A stretch of 58,680 nt of DNA from Desulfobacula sp. (GCF_030145145.1 NZ_JAQYWD010000043.1:1-58680), one strand, 5' to 3'; numbered from the stretch's first letter, positions 26,304 through 35,076 are shown. Program-made: numbers and translations. The notes: a model not told the origin generated them from the sequence alone.

Positions 26304-27581
26304 ATGAGTACAGGACTTGAGTTTAAACCAGGGATCCTAGGATTTTTATGTAATTGGTGAGGGTACTCCGCTGCTGACCTGGCTGGAGTTTCCAGACAAC
26401 AATATACCTCTGATATTAAAATTATTCGTGTCATGTGCACCGGTAGAGTCGACCTGGCATTTATTTTCCGTGCGTTTTCCAATGGGAAAGACGGGGTGTT
26501 TGTCGGCGGTTGCTGGCCGGGTGAATGCCATTATATTACAGAAGGAAATTACCTGGCATTGAGCACCATGCATATCGGCAGAAAATTATTGGAAATGATC
26601 GGGTTGGATCCCGAACGGCTGAGGCTTGAATGGATTTCAGCATCTGAAGGAAGCCGTTATGCCGAAGTGATGAATGATTTTTCCAAAAAGATGAAAGCCT
26701 CAGGACCCATTGGCAAGGGCGAAGGCATTGATCCTGAGGAATTAAACCTTAGACTGGAAGCTGTCCAGAATTTAATTCCTTACATCAAGCTGGTCGAAAG
26801 AGAAAGACTGAGAGTCACTTTAAAATCAGTGGAAGAATACAATGAATTTTTCGCCAGTGATGAGTTTGATCAATTATTTCAGGAATTGATTGGTGACAAA
26901 TTTCAAATCACCCGAATCATGGCACTGTTGCGGAAAAAACCCTGTTCAAATAAAGAACTGTCAGAGGTGTTGGGTATCAGCCCGTCTGAAGTATCCCGAC
27001 ACCTGAATACGGCCGCACGGCAAGGACTGGGCCGGGTTGATGAAAGCAGGAACCTCATTGCAGCCGCCTGTGATGAAAACGGGAACACCACCACAAGTGA
27101 CAGCAGCGACAGTGCCGTTACAGCGGCTCCGGATAACGACACCATTGATCAAATCATCCATGAACACCAGGGCAAACCCGGTTCTTTGATCCATGTCTTA
27201 ATGGAGATTCAGAGCGAAAACCATTGGCTTTCCAAAGAAATTTTAGACAGGATCAGTGAAAAACTGGACGTACCATTAAGTCGCGTCATGCAAATCGCTA
27301 CTTTTTATAAAACTTTCAGTTTGAGTCCCAAAGGACGTCATGAAGTTCATGTCTGTACGGGGACCTCCTGTCATCTTCGGGGTGCGTCTCATCTTATGGA
27401 ATCGGTTCAGGACCTCATGGGAATCAGACCCGGGGAAACAGACTCGGATGCCAAATTCAGCCTGGGGAATGGCAACTGCCTCGGCTGTTGTTCGTTAGGG
27501 CCGGAGATCATCGTCGATGGAAAACATCACGGCAGGGTAACACCCGCCATGGCAGAAGAAGTCTTAAAAAATTATGCGTAG
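26304..27581 (+). CDS. bamF: Selenocysteine-containing BamF-BamG fusion (MvhD-like + NuoE-like)
   Basis: Reads from ATG 26304 through an in-frame TGA at 26358-26360 to TAA at 27581: 425 residues with Sec19. The N-terminus (GFLCNW-Sec-GYSAADLAG, then MCTGRVD and GGCWPGECHY) is an MvhD-type [2Fe-2S] domain in which Sec replaces a cluster Cys; Geobacter BamF is likewise known as a selenoprotein. Residues about 165-235 form a winged helix (NKELSEVLGISPSEVSRHLN). After a Ser/Thr/Asp-rich linker, residues about 270-425 are a NuoE-like [2Fe-2S] thioredoxin fold (CTGTSC, CLGCC), the job of BamG elsewhere. AGGAG lies before the start. Starting at the later Met (26433) would delete two cluster ligands. 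Confidence 0.8.
26358..26395 (+). promoter_or_regulatory. UGA Sec codon and bacterial SECIS-like hairpin
   Basis: The TGA at 26358-26360 is followed by a hairpin CTGGA-GTT-TCCAG (26383-26395). A loop beginning with G about 22-27 bases after the codon matches bacterial SECIS rules recognised by SelB. The hairpin lies inside the coding region, as is normal in bacteria. Confidence 0.7.
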
Positions 27582-27593
27582 GGAACAAAGATT

Positions 27594-29285
27594 ATGCCAA
27601 GGATAAATTCAGCTACTGAATTGGAAGAATTAAGGAAGGGACTCTTATCAAAAAGAGACCCTGACAAATCTTATATTGCGATATGTTCGGGTACGGGTTG
27701 TCTCGGCCTCGGTAACGACAGGGTGATCACAGCCTTTGAACAAGAAATCAAGCGCCTCTCTCTTGAGACCCAGGTGGACATCAGGGTTACCGGGTGTCAT
27801 GGTTTTTGTGAACGAGGACCCAATGTTGTTATCTATCCGGAAGAGATCTACTATATCCAGGTAACGCCCGAGGATGTCCCTGAGATAGTGTCTCAGACCG
27901 TGCTGGGGAAACAGGTGATTGACCGTTTGATTTATGAGGATCCAAATACCGGTGAAAAATCAGCTTATCAGTCTGATATCCCTTTTTACAAGGCACAGAT
28001 GCGGCAACTGATCAGCAATAACACGAAAATCGATTCCCGGCGCATCAATGACTATATGGGAATTGGAGGGTATTCGGCTTTGTCCAAAGCCCTATTTGAA
28101 ATGACTCCTGCCCAGGTTCTTGAAGAGGTAAAGAAAGCCAACTTGCGTGGCCGTGGCGGCGGTGGATTTCCTGCCGGCTTGAAATGGGAAACCACCCGCA
28201 ATGCCCCGGAAAAACAAAAGTATGTCATCGTCAATGGTCATGAAGGGGAACCCGGCGCGACCATGGACAGGGCCATCTTTACGGGAAATCCGCACAGCGT
28301 CCTTGAAGGCCTGATCATCGGTGCCTATGCCATTGGTGCCAGCCAGGGATTTATCTATACCCGTCATGATTCTCCCCAGCTAAAAGATAATATTTATCGT
28401 GCCCTTGAGCAGGCCAGGGAATATGGACTCCTGGGTGAAAATATTTTAGGGTCCGGCTTTAACTTTAATGTTGAGGTGCATTTCGATGTCGGTATCTTTG
28501 TATCAGGTGAATCCAGCGCTTTAATGCGGTCCATTGAAGGGCGGAATCCAGAACCCAGACCCAAATATATCCGCACGTCGGTCAGTGGTGTCTGGGATAA
28601 GCCCAGTAACCTGAACAATGTGGAGACCTGGGCCAATGTGCCCCAGATCATCAACAAGGGCTCCCAATGGTATACCAGCATCGGGACAGAGCGCAGCAAG
28701 GGCACAAAACTGATATCCTTATCCGGTAATATCGTTAATTCAGGGGTGGTGGAAGTTCCGTTTGGGACAACGCTCAGGCAAATCATCTACGATATCGGCG
28801 GGGGGATTCCCAACGGCAAGAAACTTAAAGCTGTTCACTTTGGTGGCGCCATGGGAGGATCCATTCCCGCGAGACTCATTGATACCCCTTTGGATTTCGA
28901 TGCCCTTAAAAAAGTGGGTGCCCCCATGGGAGCCGGTGCGCTGATGGTAATGGATGAAGATAACAATATGGTGGATGTCACCCGATTTTTCCTGAACTTT
29001 CTCACCAATGAGTCCTGCGGCAAATGCGTGCCCTGTCGTGAAGGCATCCGCCAGCTGCTCAAGATTATGACCCGTATGAGCAAAGGAAACGGAAGAAAAG
29101 GCGATATCGAATTGTTGGAAGAGATATCCGAGGTAATGGGTGTGGCCTCCCTGTGTTCTTTGGGGAAAACGGCTTGTGATCCCCTCAAAAGCTCGCTGCG
29201 CTACTTCAGAGATGAATATGAGGCTGGCATTAGCGATGAAATAGCGCCCGTGAATGAACAAGAATTAACCCCAGAGAGAGTATAG
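27594..29285 (+). CDS. bamH: BamH-like NuoF-type flavoprotein
   Basis: A 563-residue NuoF-like subunit. N-terminal [2Fe-2S] thioredoxin-like part has CSGTGC and GCHGFC. The NAD(P)H-binding segment reads RGRGGGGFPAGLKWE, the FMN segment NGHEGEPGATMDRAIF, and the C-terminal [4Fe-4S] motif ESCGKCVPCREGIRQL with a distal Cys in ASLCSLGKTACDP. It would exchange electrons with NAD(H) in the Bam complex. It lies 12 bases behind the BamFG gene. Confidence 0.85.
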   Translation: MPRINSATELEELRKGLLSKRDPDKSYIAICSGTGCLGLGNDRVITAFEQEIKRLSLETQVDIRVTGCHGFCERGPNVVIYPEEIYYIQVTPEDVPEIVSQTVLGKQVIDRLIYEDPNTGEKSAYQSDIPFYKAQMRQLISNNTKIDSRRINDYMGIGGYSALSKALFEMTPAQVLEEVKKANLRGRGGGGFPAGLKWETTRNAPEKQKYVIVNGHEGEPGATMDRAIFTGNPHSVLEGLIIGAYAIGASQGFIYTRHDSPQLKDNIYRALEQAREYGLLGENILGSGFNFNVEVHFDVGIFVSGESSALMRSIEGRNPEPRPKYIRTSVSGVWDKPSNLNNVETWANVPQIINKGSQWYTSIGTERSKGTKLISLSGNIVNSGVVEVPFGTTLRQIIYDIGGGIPNGKKLKAVHFGGAMGGSIPARLIDTPLDFDALKKVGAPMGAGALMVMDEDNNMVDVTRFFLNFLTNESCGKCVPCREGIRQLLKIMTRMSKGNGRKGDIELLEEISEVMGVASLCSLGKTACDPLKSSLRYFRDEYEAGISDEIAPVNEQELTPERV

Positions 29286-29290
29286 AAACG

Positions 29291-29908
29291 ATGAGTGACA
29301 TCATTTTACAGATCGATGGAAAAAAAGTTATAGCAAAAGAAGGCATGACCGTCCTGGAAGCCGCCCAAAGTGCTGATATATATATCCCTACACTTTGTCA
29401 CCATGAGCTGTTAGAACCCTATGGCGGGTGTCGACTTTGCACGGTAGAAGTAGAATCCCGGGGCAGAACAAAATTTGTTGTCGGATGCCTCTACCCTGTG
29501 GAACAGGATCTGGTGGTCAGAACCCGGTCTGAGATGATCGATCGAGTCCGCCGGTTGATTTTAGAATTTTTGCTGGCCCATGCCCCTGATTCGCCGCAAT
29601 TACAAATGTTGGCCAAGGAATATGGTGCCAAAAAAGACCGGTTTGAAAAAGAATCGTCGTTTTGCGTTCTTTGCGGGTTATGTGTCCGGTATTGTGCTGA
29701 AGTTAAAAAGAAAAATGTTATCGGGTTTGTTGACCAGGGCGCAAAACGGGAGATTAGTTTTATCCCGGAATTAGCTGCCAAAGAGTGCTGGGACTGCAAG
29801 GAATGCTTCCCCCTGTGCCCCACATCGTATTTACAGGCGGCTTACCATTTAACCAAAGCCATTGCGTTTCCCTCACTTGCCACTGAACCCAAATCAGTGA
29901 AATTGTAA
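29291..29908 (+). CDS. bamI: BamI-like NuoG-type iron-sulfur subunit
   Basis: A 205-residue protein related to the N-terminus of NuoG. [2Fe-2S] ligands lie in LCHHELLEPYGGCRLC and VGCLYP. Then a His-containing helix (FLLAHAPDSPQLQ) and two [4Fe-4S] motifs, CVLCGLCVRYC and CWDCKECFPLC. It lacks the molybdopterin-like domain of full NuoG, as usual for BamI. Last gene of the cluster, starting five bases after bamH and followed by a long stem-loop. Confidence 0.82.
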   Translation: MSDIILQIDGKKVIAKEGMTVLEAAQSADIYIPTLCHHELLEPYGGCRLCTVEVESRGRTKFVVGCLYPVEQDLVVRTRSEMIDRVRRLILEFLLAHAPDSPQLQMLAKEYGAKKDRFEKESSFCVLCGLCVRYCAEVKKKNVIGFVDQGAKREISFIPELAAKECWDCKECFPLCPTSYLQAAYHLTKAIAFPSLATEPKSVKL

Positions 29909-29913
29909 GAAAA

Positions 29914-29984
29914 AACCCATGCCCAACCACCGTTTATCAGCAGCAGGTGGATCATTTGCTGCTGATAAACGAAGGGTATGGGTT
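29914..29984. terminator. Long two-part stem-loop between bamI and DUF5320 gene
   Basis: An inner 15-base perfect stem, CGTTTATCAGCAGCA (29931-29945) with TGCTGCTGATAAACG (29957-29971), sits inside an outer 11-base stem AACCCATGCCC (29914-29924) with GGGTATGGGTT (29974-29984), one G-U wobble. The A-run before 29916 gives a T-run on the minus strand, so it best fits a terminator for the converging DUF5320 gene; it may also end the bam transcript. Confidence 0.65.
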
Positions 29985-29994
29985 AATGTATTAA

Positions 29995-30315
29995 TTAGTC
30001 ATCAGAAAGATCCGCCAATGCCGCTTTGATGGCATTGAGCTCGGATTCAAGGATATCTGCCCGTTGCCGCAGGCCCTCCTTGCTAATGGGTGCCTGGGCG
30101 GCTGCAGGTCCCTGGACCGGGGCATATCCCCGTCCCCATCCAGGTCCCGGTCCCTGACCAAATCCCCTGCCCCTTCTGAATCCATATCCAAGGCCACCGG
30201 ATGGTGGGTTTCCAAACCCGGTTGATCCGGCCATGGGACCATTGACGCAATTGCCTCTGCCTCTGCCTGTCATGGGTCCCTGATTCATGGGCCCTTGTTG
30301 ATTAAATCCCGGCAT
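29995..30315 (-). CDS. DUF5320-type Gly/Pro/Met-rich small protein
   Basis: A 106-residue protein. The N-terminus PGFNQQGPMNQGPMTGRGRG with a single Cys nearby is typical of DUF5320 proteins, followed by a Gly/Arg-rich middle and a C-terminal helix (KEGLRQRADILESELNAI) predicted to form a coiled coil. The ATG at 30315 is preceded by AAGGAGGT, so a longer upstream reading frame is not used. Such proteins accompany DUF134 and NifX-like genes in anaerobes; their function is unknown. Confidence 0.75.
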   Translation of the reverse strand: MPGFNQQGPMNQGPMTGRGRGNCVNGPMAGSTGFGNPPSGGLGYGFRRGRGFGQGPGPGWGRGYAPVQGPAAAQAPISKEGLRQRADILESELNAIKAALADLSDD

Positions 30316-30352
30316 AAGATACCTCCTTAATTTATAATTGATTTGTATCGGG

Positions 30353-30874
30353 TTAACGATTGCCCCGTCTGGAGCCGCCAGTTCCCTGGCCTCTGCCTTG
30401 ACCTTGACCTCTACCCCGGCCCTGGCCTCTGCCTTGGCAATTTCCCTGGCCTTGACCGCGACCTCTGCCTTGACCTTGGCCATTACGGGTTCCAGTATCC
30501 TGGCTGTCTTCATTTTTATATGCTTCCGTCATGATTTCCTCCTTTATGGTATTTATGGGTGAATGCCCCCGCCTCCTGCGCCCCCTGCCCTGCATTTGAT
30601 AACATCCGCCGGTGACCCTGAGGCGCTTGCCTGTCACCAGGGCTTCTGAGAGATTGTACCGGGCTTGCCTTAAAATCCTTCCAAAGGTCTGCCGTGACAC
30701 ATTCATCTGTTCGGATGCCATGGACTGATCCAACCCCAGATAATCACTGAGCCGAATCGCTTCGTATTCTTCGATGGAAAGAATCGTCTCTCCGCTGTGG
30801 GGCATCCCGTCGGGACTGAATCCTTTTGTCTCTGGATGAGATTCTACGGTTCTGGGTCGTTTGGGCCTTGGCAT
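30353..30874 (-). CDS. DUF134 helix-turn-helix protein with fused Gln/Gly/Arg-rich tail
   Basis: A 173-residue protein. Residues 1-95 are a DUF134 (UPF0251) domain: PRPKRPRTVE at the start, an HTH in MASEQMNVSRQTFGRILRQAR, and basic GRGRRRRG. Residues from about 115 onward are a low-complexity Gln-Gly-Arg repeat. An internal ATG at about 30531 (MTEAYKNED) lies just after AAAGGAGGAAATC, so the tail may also be made as a separate protein. DUF134 proteins are probably DNA-binding; a near-consensus promoter with flanking inverted repeats lies directly upstream. Confidence 0.8.
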   Translation of the reverse strand: MPRPKRPRTVESHPETKGFSPDGMPHSGETILSIEEYEAIRLSDYLGLDQSMASEQMNVSRQTFGRILRQARYNLSEALVTGKRLRVTGGCYQMQGRGRRRRGHSPINTIKEEIMTEAYKNEDSQDTGTRNGQGQGRGRGQGQGNCQGRGQGRGRGQGQGRGQGTGGSRRGNR

Positions 30875-30910
30875 GATCTCTCCTTTGAGGCTGTTAAATG
30901 GTTGAATTGA

Positions 30911-30972
30911 TCATTTGACTATAATTATAGATATGATATGATGAGCTGTCAATGAAAATAATGATCAAATGA
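30911..30972 (-). promoter_or_regulatory. Consensus promoter flanked by TCATTTGA inverted repeats
   Basis: On the minus strand, perfect TTGACA (30952-30947), 17 bases, perfect TATAAT (30929-30924). Inverted repeats TCATTTGA (30911-30918) and TCAAATGA (30965-30972) bracket it. A promoter this strong flanked by operators suggests tight repression, perhaps by the DUF134 protein it drives. The region also lies upstream of the divergent DUF89 gene. Confidence 0.6.
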
Positions 30973-30994
30973 CCAAAAAAAAGAAAGGGTAATA

Positions 30995-31882
30995 ATGAAA
31001 ACCTATAACGACTGCATCCCCTGCCTTGTTCGACAGGCCCTTGGGGCGGCAAGACTTGTGACCGATAAGGAAGATGACCACAGCAGGGTGCTCAAACTGG
31101 TACTGGCCGACATGGCCGACATGGATATGAAACAGTCTCCCCCAATGATGGCCCGCAAAATCCAGCAAACCATTGCCGGAGTAACCGGCAACAAAGACCC
31201 TTACAGGGAACTCAAAAAACAATTCAACCGATTTTCCCTGGAACTCTATCCCGATCTCAAAGCCATGGTAGACAAATCTGCCACCCCGCTTAAGACCGCT
31301 ATTCAACTGGCCATTGCCGGCAATATCATCGATTTCGGTGCGGTATCAAACCTGGACAAGGCAACCGTGTTTGACACCATAGACCATGCCATGACCCACG
31401 AGGTTAAGGGCGATCTGCAAGGGTTAATCCAAGCATTGGCCAGGCCTGAACGAATCCTCTGGATCGCTGACAATGCCGGTGAAATTGTGTTCGACCGCCT
31501 GGTGCTGGAACGGATCGATCTGTCACGGGTCATCTTTGTGGTCCGGGGCGGTGCTGTGCTCAACGATGCCACCCTTGAAGATGCCGCCGAGACCGGTATC
31601 AGCGATCTGGTAACCACCATCGACTCCGGGGCAGCCATCCCGGGAACCGTCCTTGGTGAATGTTCCGAATCCTTCCTGCAAGCGTTTGACCAGGCCGACC
31701 TGATCATCTCCAAGGGCCAGGGCAACTATGAGACATTACCCCATGATGATGATCGGATCTTTTTTCTGTTCAAAGCCAAATGCCAGATGGTGGCTGGCCT
31801 GGCCGGGGTGAGCCTCGATGACATGGTGGTCTGGAAGCGGCACGAACAACAAACGACAATGACAAGGCGAAAGACGTCTTAA
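30995..31882 (+). CDS. DUF89 / ARMT1-like metal-dependent phosphatase
   Basis: A 295-residue protein. It has the N-terminal Cys-containing start NDCIPCLVRQALGAAR of bacterial/archaeal DUF89 proteins, the catalytic Asp-Asn region ILWIADNAGEIVFDRLVLE, FVVRGGAVLNDAT, and ADLIISKGQGNYETL. Family members are Mn/Ni-dependent damage-control phosphatases acting on phospho-sugars or similar metabolites. The short form with CxxC matches archaeal-type members. It is divergent from DUF134. Confidence 0.82.
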   Translation: MKTYNDCIPCLVRQALGAARLVTDKEDDHSRVLKLVLADMADMDMKQSPPMMARKIQQTIAGVTGNKDPYRELKKQFNRFSLELYPDLKAMVDKSATPLKTAIQLAIAGNIIDFGAVSNLDKATVFDTIDHAMTHEVKGDLQGLIQALARPERILWIADNAGEIVFDRLVLERIDLSRVIFVVRGGAVLNDATLEDAAETGISDLVTTIDSGAAIPGTVLGECSESFLQAFDQADLIISKGQGNYETLPHDDDRIFFLFKAKCQMVAGLAGVSLDDMVVWKRHEQQTTMTRRKTS

Positions 31883-31889
31883 ACTGGAT

Positions 31890-32483
31890 ATGGAAATGAA
31901 CGTTTTAAACAAATTAAACCCGTTAAAACGATTTTTCAAACACCCATCAGATCGAAGAAGCCATAGATTTATTATGGTGATCGATTGTATTCTAAATCAA
32001 AATTCACGGGATCTGGGGGCAGCAAATTATCCGTCAATGAACAAGGAAATCCTCAGGCTCTGCATGCAATACGATATCGGACTTTTTCAGATTCCATGCC
32101 CTGAAATAACATTTCTGGGGTTTTTGAGAAAAAGAAAGCCGGGACAATCGATTCGGGATGCCCTGGATACAGCAGCCGGCCGTGAGTGTTGCCGAAACTT
32201 AAGCATTGATATAACCCTGAGAATCCAGGATTATATCAACAACAACAATAAAATCCTGGCTATTCTGGGTGGCAATCCTGAAAGTCCAGGATGTGCCATA
32301 CATTCGGTATCACCCAATACGGGTTGTGAGTCCCTGGCAGAAAATTCCGGCGTTTTCATGAAAGAGTTTCATAAAGCGCTTTGCAAACAAAAAATCACCA
32401 TCCCATTCAGAGGGATGCGAGACTGCAGGCCAGACTGGATAAAACAGGATTTAAAATGGTTGGAAAATCTTTTCAATCAATAA
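31890..32483 (+). CDS. TudS-related (CD3072/DUF523-like) putative desulfidase
   Basis: A 197-residue protein. The core begins IDCILNQNSRDLG and contains QIPCPEITFLGF, GCAIHS and GCESLAENSG. The CPE and other conserved Cys match proteins related to the [4Fe-4S] thiouracil desulfidase TudS (DUF523) and the CD3072-type variant. It may remove sulfur from small thio-compounds. It starts seven bases after the DUF89 gene and is probably co-transcribed. Family assignment is by motif memory. Confidence 0.55.
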   Translation: MEMNVLNKLNPLKRFFKHPSDRRSHRFIMVIDCILNQNSRDLGAANYPSMNKEILRLCMQYDIGLFQIPCPEITFLGFLRKRKPGQSIRDALDTAAGRECCRNLSIDITLRIQDYINNNNKILAILGGNPESPGCAIHSVSPNTGCESLAENSGVFMKEFHKALCKQKITIPFRGMRDCRPDWIKQDLKWLENLFNQ

Positions 32484-32556
32484 TCAGTTACCTGCAAAGC
32501 CTCGCAACAATACGCTTCAAAATCAGTTTGATGCGCCAATATGAACGGGTGATCCT

Positions 32557-33969
32557 CTAAGGTTTGATTCTGATAGAAGGATACAATCCCTTGAGTTCTC
32601 CTGTACTATACGGTTGAATGAGATTAAAGGAAATGTTTTGATCATCCTGGGCATGGCCCCGGGTTTCCCCATCTTGAAACAAGGCACCATTTGTCGACAG
32701 AATCTGATTTATTCTTTTACGGAATGCCTCAATAAAAACCGATCCCTTACCCATAAACGTCATTTTACCCATGGTAAGGCTTTCCCGTATGGCAGCAAGA
32801 TCATCAAGGGAAATCGAATGATTTTCAATGTCACTTGCCGAACCGATAAACCCCCATACCAAATGTTCATCAGGGATTTTAATTTGCACCTCCGCATCAA
32901 TAATGGTATGCGGCATGACAATACAATCTTCTCCGATTTCGATGGGTGCCTTGGCTTTTCCATTCAAGAACGAATTGAATCCCACAAAAGACCCCCGCCC
33001 GACATCTGCATGAATTATTTTCCCGCCATGGGCTGTCACATTCAAGCCGTGCAGGGTGGAATCAATGATAAATGAGTTTTCCTGGGCATTAGAGCCATCT
33101 CCCATAACCGCATTCTCCAGAAACGCCCGTTGAGAGACAAGAACATTTTCACCGATTCTTGTTTTTCCCTGGGTCACCGCATATCGATTAACAGCAGAGC
33201 TGGCAGGTGCGTATATCGGTTCAAGATTCATGACATCAAATAATTTCTCATAATCCTGCTCCCGCTCCTTAACAAAATCATAGATGATGCCCCGGGGCTG
33301 GTATAAAGCATTCACCCCGGCATAATGATCCAACACCTCTTTTTGGAATTTATATTTAAATTCAAAATTCTGATTTTTTATCCAAACTGTTCCGGGATCA
33401 ACTTTTCGATGAAAAAGTTCCCCCACCTGGACATATGAAAATTCACCGACAATGCAGGAATGAAGGTTCATCAAATCAACGGTTGCAAATGGTCCTAAAA
33501 AGCATCCTTCACAGGTAGATCCATGGATATTGACATAATGTGCGGCAATCGTGTTTCGAATGCCGAATTCTTCAGGACTCTCCGGGTTATGGGAGTTACT
33601 GTGAACCAGTGTTTTATACAGTAGACTGTCCCTGATCACTATCATTTCGTCGTCAACCAGGGGGATATTCTTTGCACCAAGGATGGTATCCCCTTCTCTT
33701 TTTAATTCATCGCCTCTAACATCACTCTTATAAATAGCAGATCTTCCCACATAACATTTTCCAAGGAAATAACTGCCGGCAATATTGGATTTTTTAAAGT
33801 GAAAATAGAGTGGATGACGGGACGTGATGCCATAAAATGCATAAAACTTCAACATCTTGTCATGGTCAAGAGAATTGTTTACAAAACTCTGCGTATCAAA
33901 ATCAAACTCTGCCAGATTCGCATTAACACGATTGACTATTCGATTGTTAAGTTGCGCCAATTGATTCAT
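32557..33969 (-). CDS. Hexapeptide-repeat (left-handed beta-helix) protein, transferase-like
   Basis: A 470-residue protein. Hexad-type repeats are seen in the stretches FLGPFATVDLMNLHSCIVG, TRIGENVLVSQRAFLENAVM and IEIGEDCIVMPHTIIDAEV. An N-terminal helical part and a long insertion (EFKYKFQKEVLDHYAGVN) separate the repeats. These folds occur in acyltransferases and nucleotidyltransferases; I see no catalytic signature that fixes the substrate. It lies downstream of a LysR regulator gene on the same strand. Confidence 0.55.
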   Translation of the reverse strand: MNQLAQLNNRIVNRVNANLAEFDFDTQSFVNNSLDHDKMLKFYAFYGITSRHPLYFHFKKSNIAGSYFLGKCYVGRSAIYKSDVRGDELKREGDTILGAKNIPLVDDEMIVIRDSLLYKTLVHSNSHNPESPEEFGIRNTIAAHYVNIHGSTCEGCFLGPFATVDLMNLHSCIVGEFSYVQVGELFHRKVDPGTVWIKNQNFEFKYKFQKEVLDHYAGVNALYQPRGIIYDFVKEREQDYEKLFDVMNLEPIYAPASSAVNRYAVTQGKTRIGENVLVSQRAFLENAVMGDGSNAQENSFIIDSTLHGLNVTAHGGKIIHADVGRGSFVGFNSFLNGKAKAPIEIGEDCIVMPHTIIDAEVQIKIPDEHLVWGFIGSASDIENHSISLDDLAAIRESLTMGKMTFMGKGSVFIEAFRKRINQILSTNGALFQDGETRGHAQDDQNISFNLIQPYSTGELKGLYPSIRIKP

Positions 33970-34069
33970 TTTAGTGTTCCCTCTTTCATAATTTTTTATT
34001 GCTTTTACACCTTTTGAACGAGCAACGCCAAATTAATTAATCCAGTCATCTATAATAAATCAAAAACAT

Positions 34070-34119
34070 GATTCGGTCAAGACTAATAGTATAACGATAC
34101 GATTCGTATATACCGAATC
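34070..34119. promoter_or_regulatory. Inverted repeats upstream of the hexapeptide-protein gene
   Basis: GATTCGGT (34070-34077) and ACCGAATC (34112-34119) are perfect inverted repeats enclosing a smaller one, ATACG-ATT-CGTAT. They lie between the stop of the LysR gene and the start of the hexapeptide-protein gene, so they could be the regulator's binding site or an attenuator. Confidence 0.4.
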
Positions 34120-34155
34120 AAACAAATCCTGCTGCCAGGATACCCGATAATTGAT

Positions 34156-35076
34156 TTATTTTTTAAATTGCGGTTCTAAAAAAAATAATCCATGACGTGT
34201 GGCTTTGGTAATAGCTGCAATGGCAGGATGTTTGATAATTCGCTCTATTGAAATCGCATAGAATCTTTCAATAATCTCATTTGATCTGCCAATAATCTTA
34301 ACGTCATATTGCTGTTGAATTTCTTCTTCAATGACCTGGGGTGCGACAAAAACGCCATCCCCGGCATGACCGAACATTTTTAACAAGGTGCTGTCATCAA
34401 ACTCTCCAATGATATGGGGCAAAATATTAAGCCGGGCAAACCATTGATCCAGTCGACCGCGCAATGCGGTATTCCCCATTGGAAGAAGCATGGGACATTT
34501 ATCAAGCGAATAGGGAAATTTTTCTTTAAGGGAAGGTAAAAATTTATCATGACCCAAAAAAGTAATCCCACATTCAATTAACAGATGGCTGTATGCTTTA
34601 ACACTTAAACCGGAACGAATCGGTGCATCGGTGAACACCACATCAAGGTTATGAACGGCAAGTTCTGATAACAGGCTGTCCTGCTTTCCCTGTTGACAAA
34701 CCAGATGAATATTTTCAGAAAGCTCCATGGCCGGCAGGAGAAACTTACGTATCAACAGATGCGGCACAACCTCCACGATGCCAACCCGCAAGGATAAAGG
34801 CGTCTCGGCTGGAAGGCTATGGACCGAGTTCATCATTTCCTGGCCAAGCGTAAAAATTTTATCGGCATAACCAAACACCATGTGCCCTAAATCAGTGGGC
34901 TCAAGATTTCGTCCGACCCGGTTAAAGAGTTTTCCTCCCAGCGTTTTTTCAAAAGCACTCAATTGAGTGCTGATGGTGGATTGGGCCAATTTCAACCGAA
35001 CACTTGCTGCTTTTATACTCCCGGTATTCATGATAATCCAGAAAAAAAACAAATGGTGATAGTTCAGTAATTCCAT
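34156..35076 (-). CDS. LysR/NhaR-type transcriptional regulator
   Basis: A 306-residue LysR-family protein. The start MELLNYHHLFFFWIIMNTGS and the HTH GSIKAASVRLKLAQSTISTQ followed by LGGKLFNRVGRNLEPTDLG are typical of the NhaR branch. The C-terminal half is the effector-binding domain. I choose the ATG at 35076, nine bases after GGAG; upstream codons lack family similarity. Possible targets are the downstream hexapeptide-protein gene or itself. Confidence 0.85.
   Translation of the reverse strand: MELLNYHHLFFFWIIMNTGSIKAASVRLKLAQSTISTQLSAFEKTLGGKLFNRVGRNLEPTDLGHMVFGYADKIFTLGQEMMNSVHSLPAETPLSLRVGIVEVVPHLLIRKFLLPAMELSENIHLVCQQGKQDSLLSELAVHNLDVVFTDAPIRSGLSVKAYSHLLIECGITFLGHDKFLPSLKEKFPYSLDKCPMLLPMGNTALRGRLDQWFARLNILPHIIGEFDDSTLLKMFGHAGDGVFVAPQVIEEEIQQQYDVKIIGRSNEIIERFYAISIERIIKHPAIAAITKATRHGLFFLEPQFKK

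Noticed and set aside
26304..26432. A nonsense mutation (TGA) or pseudogene at the start of bamF
   Set aside because: The frame continues with conserved MvhD residues on both sides, the TGA replaces a ligand Cys, a SECIS-like hairpin follows, and BamF is a known selenoprotein.
30360..30480. CRISPR or non-coding tandem repeat
   Set aside because: Reads in frame as the Gln/Gly/Arg tail of the DUF134 protein; no spacers.
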